A stretch of DNA of 64,000 nt from Bacteroidia bacterium (GCA_025358025.1 JANYKW010000099.1:1-64000); one strand, 5' to 3'; shown: positions 35,490 to 46,662, counted from the first letter of the stretch. The notes: generated by a model not told the origin, from the letters alone. Made by a program: numbers and translations.

Positions 35490-38400
35490 ATGTCAGATTT
35501 TGCTATTGTTAAAAGATTTGGCCGGTTGCAAACCGTAAGAAGGCATGCATTTGGTGGAATATTCTTTCTGTTTTGTGTGTTGTTCTTCCTTAATTCCCCT
35601 GAATCAGAGGCTATTGAGATTGTTAACAACCTCTCTTTTGACTTGTACTCCCAGGAGCACGGACTCTCCAATAATCAGATACATTGTATTTTGCAGGACA
35701 GCAAAGGATGGATTTGGATTGGTACCTCACAGGGAGTATGCCGTTTCGATGGCTATCGCTTCACCGTATTTAAGAATGATCCGGATGATTCCACCAGTTT
35801 GAAAGGGAACCTGGTAAGAGTCATTTATGAAGATAGAAAAGGGCAGTTATGGGTTGGAACTGAGAACGGTGGTCTTAACAAATTTGACAGGGAGAAGGAG
35901 TCTTTTCAGCATCTTTTTTACCATGGGGAACCAGCCCTTTTGAAAGATGTATCTGTCACCGCCGTTATGGAAGACAACCAGCGGAACATCTGGGTTGGTA
36001 CCGAGTCAAATTTGTACAAGATTGATGGAGAAGGCAGTCTGACGGTGGTAAAACCGTCTAATCTTCCCGATTTCTCTGAATATTTCAGGGTGATCCGAAC
36101 GGATATCACCGGAAGAATGTGGATCGGCACCAACAGAGGCGTCTATTTATATCATTCTGACACAAACCTTGCAGAGAAAGTGAATTTTAGCGGATCTCTT
36201 GCCAATGCAGAGATATGGGAGATCCTGCCAGATCAGGATGGCACTGTCCTGATTGGAACCTATGCTGGCGGTATGTATCTTGTTAATTCAAAGACGCTGG
36301 AATCCAGGCATATGGTTATTGATCCAGACAATGAAAGAAGCAATACCGTCAGAGCCATTTCAAAAGATCCCAATGGGAAATTTTGGATTGGAACCAGAGG
36401 TGGTCTTTATCTCTACGACATCAGGAAAGGGGTGAATGCTAAATACTATCACGATGACAGGGAGCAGAAGAGTTTGATAAACAATTCAATACTGTGTATT
36501 TCAAAGGATGCGAAAGGAAATATCTGGATTGGTACCCGTCAGGGGCTTAACCTGCTGATAGAAGAAAGAATAAATATTCAGGGATTCAAATCCATGCTGG
36601 GGGACAACCGTTACCTTAACAACAGTGAGATTTATGCCTTCTGGATGGATGTGCAGGGAAAGATATGGATAGGGACCGAGAATGGAGGTGTCAATATTCT
36701 GGACCGAAAAACCGGACGCTTCGATTATCTGGTACCGCAGAAAAATAATAAGAATTCGCTATCGAGCAGCTGTATCAAAGCAATAGTTGAAGATGTTCAT
36801 GGCAATCTCTGGATTGGTACCTACCTTGGCGGACTTGACCTGTATAACAGACAAACCGGTACTTTCAAACACTTTCGAAATGACCCTTCCAATTCCAATA
36901 GCTTGTCAGACAACAGAGTCTGGTCACTGCTCAAAGACAGCAACAACGATATCTGGGTTGGAACATCCAGGGGTATCGATAAATACGACCCTCAAACCGG
37001 TGGTTTTATCCATAACAACAACCTGGTTAACGGACAGCAGGTAAATTGGATCGCAGAAGACAAAGATCAATGCTTGTGGATAGGCGCCAATGATTTAATT
37101 ATTTACAATCCTAAGAATCAAAAAATTATAAGATTAAATGAATCGACCAGATTGATGCTGGAAGATTCAAAAAATCGGTTCTGGCTGACTACACTGAGTC
37201 ATGGAATCGCTCTTTTTTCAAAAGAAAAAGGGGTGATCAAATACTACAACGAAAAGAGTGGCCTGGCCAACAACCAAGCCCTTGCCATTTTGGAAGACGA
37301 CGAGCATTTTTTGTGGATCAGCACGACCAGGGGCCTTTCTAAATTTGATCCTGAAACGGAACGGTTTCATAATTTCTCTACCAAAAACGGATTTCAAAAC
37401 GATCAATTTACCTATGGTGCAGCATTTAAGCTTCCAACTGGAGAGCTGATGTTTGGAGGAATATCCGGCTTCAATATCTTTGATCCGGCAAAAATCAAAT
37501 CGAGCGATTATTCTGCCCCTATTGTCTTCACGGATTTAAAAATCCTTAATAAAAGTGTCCCCATTCGACCTGATGGTAGCGGTGTTCTCACCAAGAGTAT
37601 TTCCGAAACAGAGAAGATAGAATTGAAATACGAACAAAATTCTGTCGAACTTGAGTTTGCCTCGTTCGACTTTGCCAATATTATGGGGATCCAGTACTCC
37701 TATTACCTGGAAGGATTTGACAAAGACTGGAATGAGCCTTCCGACAAAAGGCTGGCTACCTACACCAACCTTAACCCAGGTATATATACTTTCAGGGTTA
37801 AAACAGTCTCCATTGACAGGCAGGAAAGCAACGCCGGACCCGAATTGAAAATCATTGTATACCCGCCTTACTGGCAAACCTGGTGGTTCCGCATTTTAAT
37901 ATTCCTTTTCATCCTGGCCTTGTTCTACTGGTTGATAACTTTCCTGCAAAACAGGGAAAAGCTAAAACATAATCTGGTTTTTGAGAAAATTAAAGCCAAA
38001 AAATTGCATGAGCTCGACATGATTAAGTTGAGGTTTTATACGAATATTTCTCATGAGATCCGCACACCACTCACCCTGATTCTGGGTCCGCTTGAGAAGT
38101 TGAGGAACAATACCATTCCTGAAGGAGAGATCAAGGGACACCTGGAGGTGATGCATCGAAATGCGAGCCAGTTGAATGAATTGATTAACCAGTTGCTCGA
38201 TTTCAGGAAAATGGAGAGCGGAAACCTAAAGCTGAATCTAAAACGCAGCGATCTGGTAGCATTCATTTCGGGGATCGTGGGTTCGTTTGGAAAATTTGCC
38301 GAAGAGAGGGAGGTCGAACTCAAATTCAACTCACTCAAAAAAGAGATAGTTACCAATTTTGATGAGGAGAAGATGGCAAAAATAATGAACAACCTCTTGT

Positions 38401-39608
38401 CTAATGCCTTTAAATTTACAGCAAAAGGAGGCAAGATCGTGGTCAACATTTCACTCGTTTTTGATACAGAAGATCAGGATTCACCCAATGATCATCCGGA
38501 AAAAAGAGTGGTCGAAATAACTGTAAAAGACACCGGTATTGGAATTTCCGAATCCAATATCGAGAAAATATTCAACCGGTTCTTTCAGGTGGATCAAAAC
38601 TCGGCCCAAACCGGTACCGGGATTGGTCTGGCATTGACCAAAGAGTTGGTGAAATTGCACAATGGTAAGATATTTGTTACGAGTAAACCTGGTAAAAATT
38701 CAAAATTCACCATTCAACTTCCATATGATGATGCCAAAACAACTGGACATTCTGCTGATTTAACAATTATTGATAAAGATGGTGAGGATAAGCAATTGAT
38801 TTTAAACGATGAACCCATCTATGAACAAACTATTGCCGGACAAAAAATTATGCTGTTGGTGGATGACAATGCAGATGTCCGCTATTTTATCAAATCACAT
38901 TTTTTGCCGGTATATCATATCATTGAGGCGAAAGACGGGTTGGAAGGCTGGCATATGGCCCTTAAAACGATTCCGAACATTATCATCAGTGATGTTATGA
39001 TGCCCGATATGGATGGTTTTGAATTCTGCCGAAAAATAAGGAAGGATGAAAGAACCTCCCATATTCCGATTCTGCTTTTGACAGCGCTGGGATCCCGCGA
39101 ACATGAAATTGAAGGATTAAGCCAGGGTGCAGACGATTACATCACAAAACCATTCGATATGGTTGTGTTACAGACCAAGATTGAAAATATATTGTCGGTC
39201 AGGCAATCCCTTAAGCAAAAGTACTCCGGGGAGGTTTTTTTACAGCCGAGAAATATTATGTTAAGCTCTCCAGACGAACGGTTTTTACAGAAAGCAATGG
39301 ATGTAGTGGAAAATAATATCGCAGATCCGGATTTGGATATCGACCGTTTCGCCACTGAAATAGGGGTCAGCAGGATGCAGTTGTACCGCAAGCTTTCTGC
39401 CATGACAGATATGACTGTCAAAGAGTTCGTACGCGATATACGTTTGAAAAGAGCAGCTCAGCTGTTGATTCAAAAAAAGATGAACGTATCGGAGGTTGCC
39501 TATGCAGTTGGTTTTAAAGACCTCTCTCACTTTCGTAAGTGCTTTAGGCAGGAGTTTAACATGAGTGCTTCAGAATACATGGAGAAACACCCTGCTGTTC
39601 GGGAATAG
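35490..39608 (+). CDS. Hybrid two-component system sensor-regulator (HTCS)
   Basis: A 1372-residue one-protein signalling system of the kind that senses oligosaccharides in the periplasm and activates a polysaccharide locus. After an N-terminal membrane signal, about 14 two-component propeller repeats (WIGTxxG-type blades) cover residues 45-680, with a Y_Y_Y domain at about 700-765. A membrane helix follows at 794-816, then HisKA with SHEIRTPLT (His near 855), HATPase with GTGIGLALTKEL, a receiver with SDVMMPDMDG (Asp near 1168) and an AraC HTH at about 1268-1365. It is placed directly before GH105-SusCD, so it probably controls those genes. Confidence 0.95.
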   Translation: MSDFAIVKRFGRLQTVRRHAFGGIFFLFCVLFFLNSPESEAIEIVNNLSFDLYSQEHGLSNNQIHCILQDSKGWIWIGTSQGVCRFDGYRFTVFKNDPDDSTSLKGNLVRVIYEDRKGQLWVGTENGGLNKFDREKESFQHLFYHGEPALLKDVSVTAVMEDNQRNIWVGTESNLYKIDGEGSLTVVKPSNLPDFSEYFRVIRTDITGRMWIGTNRGVYLYHSDTNLAEKVNFSGSLANAEIWEILPDQDGTVLIGTYAGGMYLVNSKTLESRHMVIDPDNERSNTVRAISKDPNGKFWIGTRGGLYLYDIRKGVNAKYYHDDREQKSLINNSILCISKDAKGNIWIGTRQGLNLLIEERINIQGFKSMLGDNRYLNNSEIYAFWMDVQGKIWIGTENGGVNILDRKTGRFDYLVPQKNNKNSLSSSCIKAIVEDVHGNLWIGTYLGGLDLYNRQTGTFKHFRNDPSNSNSLSDNRVWSLLKDSNNDIWVGTSRGIDKYDPQTGGFIHNNNLVNGQQVNWIAEDKDQCLWIGANDLIIYNPKNQKIIRLNESTRLMLEDSKNRFWLTTLSHGIALFSKEKGVIKYYNEKSGLANNQALAILEDDEHFLWISTTRGLSKFDPETERFHNFSTKNGFQNDQFTYGAAFKLPTGELMFGGISGFNIFDPAKIKSSDYSAPIVFTDLKILNKSVPIRPDGSGVLTKSISETEKIELKYEQNSVELEFASFDFANIMGIQYSYYLEGFDKDWNEPSDKRLATYTNLNPGIYTFRVKTVSIDRQESNAGPELKIIVYPPYWQTWWFRILIFLFILALFYWLITFLQNREKLKHNLVFEKIKAKKLHELDMIKLRFYTNISHEIRTPLTLILGPLEKLRNNTIPEGEIKGHLEVMHRNASQLNELINQLLDFRKMESGNLKLNLKRSDLVAFISGIVGSFGKFAEEREVELKFNSLKKEIVTNFDEEKMAKIMNNLLSNAFKFTAKGGKIVVNISLVFDTEDQDSPNDHPEKRVVEITVKDTGIGISESNIEKIFNRFFQVDQNSAQTGTGIGLALTKELVKLHNGKIFVTSKPGKNSKFTIQLPYDDAKTTGHSADLTIIDKDGEDKQLILNDEPIYEQTIAGQKIMLLVDDNADVRYFIKSHFLPVYHIIEAKDGLEGWHMALKTIPNIIISDVMMPDMDGFEFCRKIRKDERTSHIPILLLTALGSREHEIEGLSQGADDYITKPFDMVVLQTKIENILSVRQSLKQKYSGEVFLQPRNIMLSSPDERFLQKAMDVVENNIADPDLDIDRFATEIGVSRMQLYRKLSAMTDMTVKEFVRDIRLKRAAQLLIQKKMNVSEVAYAVGFKDLSHFRKCFRQEFNMSASEYMEKHPAVRE

Positions 39609-39986
39609 ACAAGAAGGAAATTTTAGAAAAGTAAATTTGCCACCCTCTCCAAAAAAAATCAGGAATATAGTTAATTAGTAGTTAATCTGATTGTTAGATA
39701 TTTTTCTATCGATCTTTGGATGTTTTTTACCCGATATTTGGGAATTATAGCCCGCTCTTGATACGTCTGACCCTCCTTTTTGATATGGATTTTGAATCCT
39801 TTCAAGGTGAGTTGCCCTAACTTTACCAGACCAAATGCGCCTATTTCGATGAAGGAAACAAGCAGGAAACTTAAAATTGTTAATTGGATGATTATAGCAA
39901 TGACAGTAGTTATGACGATCATCCTGACAATATTGATTTTTTCGGGTTTGTGATTTTATTGGTTGAGCTAACAAACAAAGGATTAA
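39609..39986. other. 378-bp intergenic region ahead of the GH105-SusCD operon
   Basis: AT-rich region between two rightward genes that should contain the promoter and HTCS binding site for the GH105-SusC-SusD transcript. I do not see a convincing TAnnTTTG box. A minus-strand ORF of 83 codons (39671-39922) with a hydrophobic start is present but has no recognisable family. Confidence 0.45.
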
Positions 39987-41177
39987 ATGAAAAAAGATGT
40001 GTTAATCATCCCCCTGTTATTGATGATGTTCTGCACCGAACCGCTTTGGTCGCAGGAGGCAAAAATGAATGGATTGGAAATGGCAGTCAGAATGGCTGAT
40101 TCCGAGATAAAGCAATTCCCTGATCCATGGACAGTAGATTTCAATCCCAAGCCGGTATGGAACTATACCCAGGGCTTAATTGCCCAATCCATGCTTCAGC
40201 TGGAGAAGGTTAGTCAGCAGAAGGTCTATTACAACTACGCAGAAAAATATGCTCTTCATTTTATTGATTCGTCCGGTGCCATTTTGGGATACAAACCTGA
40301 CGAGTTCAATATTGACGCTGTGAATTCTGGTAAAATTCTTTTTGTTCTGTACCAGCAGACAAAAGATGAAAGATATATGAAGGCCATCAAACTGCTGAGG
40401 GATCAGCTGAAAAAGCAACCTCGCACCCAGGAAGGTGGGTTCTGGCACAAGTTAAGGTATCCCAATCAGATGTGGCTCGATGGATTGTACATGGGTGCCC
40501 CGTTTTATGCACAGTACGCTCAGCTACTCGAAGAGCCTGATCTGTTCGATGATGTGGTGAAGCAGTTTCTAATTGTTCATAAGCACACTTACGATCCGAC
40601 AACTGGTTTGAATTACCATGCGTGGGATGAAAAAAGGATCCAGAAATGGGCCAATCCCGAGACCGGATGCTCACCCAATTTTTGGGGTAGGGCAGAGGGC
40701 TGGTATGCCATGGCACTCGTGGATGTGCTTGATTTTATTCCGCAAGATCATTCCGGCCGTCCCAGACTGATCGAAATACTGAATCAGGTGGCTGCAGGAA
40801 TTCGGAAATACCAGGATCCGGCAACAGGATTGTGGTACCAGGTATTGGATCAGGGTAACAGGGAAGGGAATTATCTGGAAGCATCTGCTTCCTCTATGTT
40901 TACTTGTGCCTTATTGAAAGCTGTACGCAAAGGATATATCAGTAAAGAATATAAGGAGACGGCTGTGAAAGGTTATCATGGACTCGTGAAAAACCTGGTC
41001 AGGGTTAATAAAGACGGAACAATCAGTCTGACAAAATGCTGCGCTGTGGCAGGCTTGGGAGGGGAACCTTACCGTAGCGGTACCTATGATTATTACATCC
41101 ACGAAACCATACGGGACAATGATCCCAAGGGTGTAGGGCCGTTTATCATGGCCTCATTGGAGTACAATCAAAAATAA
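39987..41177 (+). CDS. GH105 unsaturated rhamnogalacturonyl/galacturonyl hydrolase
   Basis: Removes the unsaturated 4,5-uronate from the non-reducing end of lyase products by hydration of the double bond. It is a 396-residue alpha/alpha barrel with a signal peptide (1-23). Conserved points are FNIDAVNSGK (Asp near 112), MWLDGLYMGAPF with the catalytic Asp near 162, WGRAEGWYAMAL and EASASSMFTCAL. The family includes YteR. Its product feeds the kduI-kduD-kdgK-eda genes. SusC starts 32 bases after its stop, so GH105 appears to be the first gene of the SusCD operon. Confidence 0.93.
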   Translation: MKKDVLIIPLLLMMFCTEPLWSQEAKMNGLEMAVRMADSEIKQFPDPWTVDFNPKPVWNYTQGLIAQSMLQLEKVSQQKVYYNYAEKYALHFIDSSGAILGYKPDEFNIDAVNSGKILFVLYQQTKDERYMKAIKLLRDQLKKQPRTQEGGFWHKLRYPNQMWLDGLYMGAPFYAQYAQLLEEPDLFDDVVKQFLIVHKHTYDPTTGLNYHAWDEKRIQKWANPETGCSPNFWGRAEGWYAMALVDVLDFIPQDHSGRPRLIEILNQVAAGIRKYQDPATGLWYQVLDQGNREGNYLEASASSMFTCALLKAVRKGYISKEYKETAVKGYHGLVKNLVRVNKDGTISLTKCCAVAGLGGEPYRSGTYDYYIHETIRDNDPKGVGPFIMASLEYNQK

Positions 41178-41209
41178 ATCTCAATAATTATTCAAATTAA
41201 CAATTCTGT

Positions 41210-44200
41210 ATGATGAAAATGAAGCGAAGTTTTCTTGGAAAAATTAGCCTGTTGTCGCTGTTTGTAATTTTCACAGGGGCACAATTGTACGCCCAGAAAG
41301 TTGCCGGTGTAGTGGTTGATGAAACTAACTCTCCAATGCCAGGCGTCAACGTCGTTGTGAAAGGAACAACAAATGGTGTGATCACCAACGTGGATGGTCA
41401 GTATACCATTACTCCGGGCGATATGGCAAATGATGTTCTCCAATTCTCTTTTATTGGTTACGAAACCAAAGAGGTCAAGATCAATGGACAGAAAGTCATA
41501 AACATTCAATTGACAAACAGTACCCTTCAAATTGAAGAGGTTGTTGCCATTGGTTATGGTACAGTTAAAAAGCGCGATGTAACAGGTTCGGTTGCTTCAG
41601 TAACCGGAAAGCAAATTGCTGCCATACCTGTTTCCAACGTGGCACAGGCACTCGAGGGACGTCTTGCCGGTGTGAATGTGCTTTCTCAGGACGGACGACC
41701 TGATGCGACCATTTCAATTCGCGTGCGTGGGGGAGGTTCCATCTCACAAAGCAACAACCCACTTATTTTGATTGACGGTGTACCAGGCAACATTGCCGAT
41801 ATTCCGGCTGAAATGGTAGAAAGCATTGACGTGCTGAAGGATGCTTCTTCTACTGCAATTTTCGGTGCACGTGGTGCAAATGGGGTTATCCTTATTACAA
41901 CCAAAAGGGGCAAGTCCGGCGACGTTTCGGTGAGTTATAGCGGTTATGGAAAATTCAACACACCAACAGGATATCTTGAAACCTTAAACCCATACGATTA
42001 CCTTTCCTTCAAATGGGGCCTTCTGGATGTTTATTTTGGTGCAACTTATACCACGCCATTCCAAAAATTGTTCGGAACAGGTGCTTACACAGGCAGTAAC
42101 CCGGCAGGTATAGATGCATACAAAAATGTGACACCATACAACCTGCAAAAGGACGTTTATAACACTTCATTCTCGCAAAACCATGACCTGACCATTTTGG
42201 GAGGAACTGACAAAACAAAGGTTATTTTCGGAATTAGTTATCTGGACGATGAAGGTATGAAGTTGAACTCCTTTGCCAAAAGAGCCTCAGCATCGCTCAA
42301 GGTAGATCAAAAAATAGGTAAAAACCTGGACTTCAACTTAGACTTGCTGTACACTGATAAAAATACGATGGGTAATGAAGGTACTACCAGCGGTTACGGT
42401 TCTTCCCTATCCGGGTCATACCGTTTCCGGCCTATTGCTAAAAGTGATATAAAAGGTGATATCACTTACCTGGGTGATGCATCCTTGGGTGAGGAGTCGT
42501 TTGTCATGGATGATATGTACAATCCTGTAAATGTGATCAAAGACCGACAAAACCTGACATTGACACAATCGCTTCGCGGGACAGCCGGTTTGAACTGGAA
42601 AATTATCAAAGGTTTAATCTATCACTCTGAATTGACCCTGGCCCGCAATTTTACGCAAATTAGAAACTGGAGAGGTCCCACTCCTGCCAGCAGTAACGAG
42701 GTAAACTATCTGAACAGTGATGGAACACTGCAATATTCGGGCGATGCAGACTATAGAAAGAATGATGCCAAGTCATTGCGATGGGCGAACACCCTGGCGT
42801 ATGAATTAAAAATGAAAGAGATTCACCGGCTCAATTTTTTGGTTGGCCAGGAAATAACCAACTCGGATGGAACCAGTATGCGTATCTCAGGCCAAAAATA
42901 TCCTGCCAATTTTTCAATGGATAATGCTTTTGCCATGATCTCGCAATACGGAGCAAACCTGGTAGTCTCTTCGGGTGTGAGTACACCAAATCGTCTTCAG
43001 TCATATTTCGGCAGGGCAAATTACTCACTGATGGACAAGTACATGTTTGCAGCTACCTTCCGTGCTGATGGTTCTTCAAACTTCTCTCCGGAGCATCGTT
43101 GGGGATACTTCCCTGCTGGTTCTGTTGCCTGGCGTATTTCGCAAGAATCATTTATGAAAAGCATTAAAAATCTCGATGATTTGAAAATTCGCGCATCTTA
43201 CGGCGAGGTAGGAAATGATGCCATCAGTGCTGACCAGTGGTCCCAATTGTGGGCAGCCACCAGTGACACACGCTGGCAGTATGGCCTGAATAAGGTACTC
43301 CAGCCTTCCTATGATCTGGCTACTGCTCAATTGGCCAACCGCGATTTAAAATGGGAAACCACCATTACACGAAACATCGGTCTTGACTTTTCGCTGTATA
43401 ACCATCGTTTGACTGGTACTGTCGACGTATACAAAAATAGCACCAAAGACTTGTTGATGCTGACCGACATTCCGTCTATTACCGGATTTACGACCAGTTA
43501 CGCCAATATCGGGCAAACCAGCAACAAAGGGGTGGAAATCTCATTAACTGGCACGATCTTGAAGAACAAGGATTGGAACATAACGGCAAGCGCAAATATC
43601 AACTTTAACAAGGGTAACATCGACAAACTCGCTGACGGAATGCAAAGCGCTTATGGAACTCAATTCCTGCAATCGGGAATTCCAAATGCTGACTACAAAT
43701 TGTTGGTTGGCAAACCTGTTGGCATCGTAATGGGTTACTTAAGGGATGGCAAAGGATTTTATACTCCGGACGACTTCAATTTTGATGCTACAACGAATAG
43801 CTACACATTAAAGACCGGTATTGCAGATCTTTCAAAGTCATTTATCTCTTATCGTGCTGGTTTGGTTCCCGGTTCTCAGCAGGCTTTTCCTGGTTTGCCG
43901 AAATTTGTAGATCAAGTTAAGGATGGCGTGATTGACGACAAGGATATGGTCGAAATCGGTAATATGAATCCCAAAAATACAGGTGGTTTCAACGTCAACG
44001 CTGCTTACAAGAGCTTCGATCTTGGCATGTATTTCAACTGGAGCTACGGCAATGACGTTTACAATGCCAATAAATTGGCTACGCTGTTTAACGGTAACAA
44101 AGGTGGAGGTCTCTACGGAAATAAACTGGCTATCGTGAAAGACTCCTATACGAATTACCAAATTCAGAACGGGAGTCTGGTGAAGCTTATTACACCCGAC

Positions 44201-44542
44201 CAGTTGAATGCTGCCAACATAAATGCGACTGTACCGTCGACCTTCCTGCAACAAGGCTATGTTTCCGATATCGGTATTGAAGATGGTTCATACCTGCGTC
44301 TCAATACGGTGACCTTGGGCTATACCTTGCCAAAACAGGTGCTAAGCAAGATAAAGGCAAGCAACATGCGCATCTATGGGTCCATCTACAATGCATTTAC
44401 CCTGACAGGATACTCCGGACTTGACCCCGATGTCAATACGAGTCAAAATGCAAATAGCTCCCGATATCCGACTCCCGGGCTTGACTGGGGAACCTATCCT
44501 CGTGCCCGTCAGTTTGTGATTGGCTTAAATGTTACTTTCTAA
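41210..44542 (+). CDS. SusC/RagA-family TonB-linked outer-membrane oligosaccharide importer
   Basis: A 1110-residue outer-membrane barrel that takes up oligosaccharides with its SusD lid using TonB energy. After the signal peptide comes a carboxypeptidase-regulatory-like domain (VAGVVVDETNSPMPGVNV, residues 25-100) and a plug (VVAIGYGTVKKRDVTGSV at about 117, then ILIDGVPGNIADIPAEMV, LKDASSTAIFGARGANGVI). The barrel closes with a terminal aromatic residue (FVIGLNVTF). The sequence motif and length are typical. It is the only SusC in the window. The pectin enzymes around it suggest a galacturonan or rhamnogalacturonan fragment as cargo. Confidence 0.96.
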   Translation: MMKMKRSFLGKISLLSLFVIFTGAQLYAQKVAGVVVDETNSPMPGVNVVVKGTTNGVITNVDGQYTITPGDMANDVLQFSFIGYETKEVKINGQKVINIQLTNSTLQIEEVVAIGYGTVKKRDVTGSVASVTGKQIAAIPVSNVAQALEGRLAGVNVLSQDGRPDATISIRVRGGGSISQSNNPLILIDGVPGNIADIPAEMVESIDVLKDASSTAIFGARGANGVILITTKRGKSGDVSVSYSGYGKFNTPTGYLETLNPYDYLSFKWGLLDVYFGATYTTPFQKLFGTGAYTGSNPAGIDAYKNVTPYNLQKDVYNTSFSQNHDLTILGGTDKTKVIFGISYLDDEGMKLNSFAKRASASLKVDQKIGKNLDFNLDLLYTDKNTMGNEGTTSGYGSSLSGSYRFRPIAKSDIKGDITYLGDASLGEESFVMDDMYNPVNVIKDRQNLTLTQSLRGTAGLNWKIIKGLIYHSELTLARNFTQIRNWRGPTPASSNEVNYLNSDGTLQYSGDADYRKNDAKSLRWANTLAYELKMKEIHRLNFLVGQEITNSDGTSMRISGQKYPANFSMDNAFAMISQYGANLVVSSGVSTPNRLQSYFGRANYSLMDKYMFAATFRADGSSNFSPEHRWGYFPAGSVAWRISQESFMKSIKNLDDLKIRASYGEVGNDAISADQWSQLWAATSDTRWQYGLNKVLQPSYDLATAQLANRDLKWETTITRNIGLDFSLYNHRLTGTVDVYKNSTKDLLMLTDIPSITGFTTSYANIGQTSNKGVEISLTGTILKNKDWNITASANINFNKGNIDKLADGMQSAYGTQFLQSGIPNADYKLLVGKPVGIVMGYLRDGKGFYTPDDFNFDATTNSYTLKTGIADLSKSFISYRAGLVPGSQQAFPGLPKFVDQVKDGVIDDKDMVEIGNMNPKNTGGFNVNAAYKSFDLGMYFNWSYGNDVYNANKLATLFNGNKGGGLYGNKLAIVKDSYTNYQIQNGSLVKLITPDQLNAANINATVPSTFLQQGYVSDIGIEDGSYLRLNTVTLGYTLPKQVLSKIKASNMRIYGSIYNAFTLTGYSGLDPDVNTSQNANSSRYPTPGLDWGTYPRARQFVIGLNVTF

Positions 44543-44580
44543 ATCGTATAAATGTCAATCATCTTTAAAGAAAAACAATC

Positions 44581-46632
44581 ATGAAAAAAATAGTAATCTA
44601 TATATTTTTGGCACTGTTACCGTTTATGTTTTCGGGGTGCAAAGACTATTTGGATGTTACGAATGCAGGCCAGTCCGACGATAATTTTGTTATGTCGAGT
44701 CCAGGCGAGGCATTTAAAGCACTATCGTGGGTATATGCTGAATATCGCACAAATGCGGCAGCCGGAGGAAACTACAACTGGCAAGACCCATTGGGATCAG
44801 ATGCTGAATATATGAGCGAATATCCTTCAGTCAACAATGTCATCGCAAGATTGCAACCCGGTGCAACTACTGTAAATACAGATATGAATATATTCAATAG
44901 TTTAAATGTTGCGCTTGCCCGTGCTGCCCGTATTGCTGATTTGATAGGAGCAAAAGCTGAATATCAATCTGATGTAAAAGGCAGTGCTCCTACCAGCTGG
45001 ACACAACTTTATGGTGAAGCCAAAACCTTAAGGGCTTATTTAGCCTGGGAGTTGGTGCGCCATTTTGGTGATGTTCCTTTTGGTTATGAAAATCTGGTGG
45101 TGACAACCTATACACTGACATCGCGCTTCGAAATAATGGATAAAATTATTGCCGATGTTAAGGCAGTAGAAGGTAAAATGTATGTAGTTGGGCAAGGTGG
45201 AATTACAGCCGAACGAATCAGCCGCACTTTTGCAAATGCGCTGATCGGTGAAATTGCGCTTCATGCAGGAAGCTGGCAAACCATTCGCACAGATATCAAG
45301 GGTTTGTATGGCAATGTACAGTTTGTCAATAAGGGTGCTGATGACGCAACATGTGTATATGCACGTCGTGCAGATTATCTGGACTACATCAAGGTGGCCG
45401 AGCAATACCTGAATGCTGCCGTGAATACACAGAATGGAAATGTAAAGCTGATTACTTCCGATGCCAGAGCAGTCAATAATCCTTTCCAGAAACATTGGCA
45501 AGAAATTAACTCCAGGCGAATTAGTCAGGAGTCTCTCTTTGAAATTGGCTGTGTACCCGGTATCGGAAATGCTGAGTACGGTTACAGTATGGCACGTCCT
45601 GGCTCCAATAGTTCCGTCAATTCTTATCTGAATACTTTTGCAGCTATCCGTATTGTTCCATCGTTCTTCTATAATGGATACGAAACCGGTGACATGCGTC
45701 GTGATGTCAGTATGGTAATATCCGGCAGCAATGCTGCAACCGGACAGGAAAACCTGATTCCGCTCGGTGTGGGTACACGTATCGGCGGCGGAGGACCAAG
45801 TATCAACAAATGGGACAAGAACAGGGGCGATGTACCGTTGTACACCAATGCTACATTCCGTTCATCAGGTATTAACTACGTCATTTTGAGAATGGCCGAT
45901 GTAATGCTTTTGCTTGCCGAAGCAAAAGCAGTCTTAGGAAGCGATGCAGCTGGTGCAATCGCGTTGGTGAACCAAATTCGTACAAGGGCTTTTGGCAATA
46001 CAAGCAAAAACATTTCCGGATTGTCGGGTGATGCATTGCTGGATGCTATCTATAATGAGCGCAAATTGGAACTATTGGGCGAAGGAACTATTCGTTGGGA
46101 CATGATTCGTTCCGGTAAGTTCAACGAAAGAGCCATCGCGATCCGCAAGGAAATGGCAGATATGACTGCAGGCCTTCAAGCCAACGGATACTACACATTC
46201 CCAAGCGGCAGAACCATTTCCAATTATGTTTGGACTAAGTACGTCCAGATAGGTGGCAATGTTGCAACGGTTACACAAACTCCGGTTGATACTGATCCGG
46301 CATTATACCCCGGATGGCGCGGTATCTATAATTGGGGGATTGCAGCCTACACTGCTACAGCCAGAAATCTGGCCATTAAAGGCTTGTATAACTACATTGA
46401 TCCTGCCGGTGCTGAAGCGGCAGCATTGGTAGCCAGTGGTTACACAAAAGTGAATTGGGGTTTCACGGTTTGGAGTGATGCAAATGCCAAAGCGATGTTG
46501 AATGCTGCTATCCTGGACGGCGTAGTAGGACGAGAAACCAGCGCCCCCCGCTACTTTCATCCGATGCCTCTAACTGTAATTGACCAATCGAAGGGGAATG
46601 TAACGAATGGTTACGGATTGCCCAATAAGTAA
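44581..46632 (+). CDS. SusD/RagB-family surface glycan-binding lipoprotein
   Basis: Surface lipoprotein that binds oligosaccharides and forms the lid over the SusC channel. The lipobox is FMFSGC with cysteine at about residue 20. The N-terminal TPR part contains AKTLRAYLAWELVRHFGDVPF. The C-terminal part shows ILRMADVMLLLAEAKAVLG and YNERKLELLGEGTIRWDMIRSG. The length of 683 is on the long side, with an extra C-terminal segment (about 560-660). It starts 38 bases after SusC and is followed by an intrinsic terminator. Confidence 0.95.
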   Translation: MKKIVIYIFLALLPFMFSGCKDYLDVTNAGQSDDNFVMSSPGEAFKALSWVYAEYRTNAAAGGNYNWQDPLGSDAEYMSEYPSVNNVIARLQPGATTVNTDMNIFNSLNVALARAARIADLIGAKAEYQSDVKGSAPTSWTQLYGEAKTLRAYLAWELVRHFGDVPFGYENLVVTTYTLTSRFEIMDKIIADVKAVEGKMYVVGQGGITAERISRTFANALIGEIALHAGSWQTIRTDIKGLYGNVQFVNKGADDATCVYARRADYLDYIKVAEQYLNAAVNTQNGNVKLITSDARAVNNPFQKHWQEINSRRISQESLFEIGCVPGIGNAEYGYSMARPGSNSSVNSYLNTFAAIRIVPSFFYNGYETGDMRRDVSMVISGSNAATGQENLIPLGVGTRIGGGGPSINKWDKNRGDVPLYTNATFRSSGINYVILRMADVMLLLAEAKAVLGSDAAGAIALVNQIRTRAFGNTSKNISGLSGDALLDAIYNERKLELLGEGTIRWDMIRSGKFNERAIAIRKEMADMTAGLQANGYYTFPSGRTISNYVWTKYVQIGGNVATVTQTPVDTDPALYPGWRGIYNWGIAAYTATARNLAIKGLYNYIDPAGAEAAALVASGYTKVNWGFTVWSDANAKAMLNAAILDGVVGRETSAPRYFHPMPLTVIDQSKGNVTNGYGLPNK

Positions 46633-46662
46633 TTTGATTTTAGATAGATTTGTAGTAGCAGG

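Noticed and set aside
39671-39922. Minus-strand ORF of 83 codons in the HTCS-GH105 spacer, with a hydrophobic start
   Set aside because: It lies in the probable promoter region, has no recognisable motif, and a hydrophobic run is easily produced by AT-rich DNA. It is kept only as a remark on the spacer.
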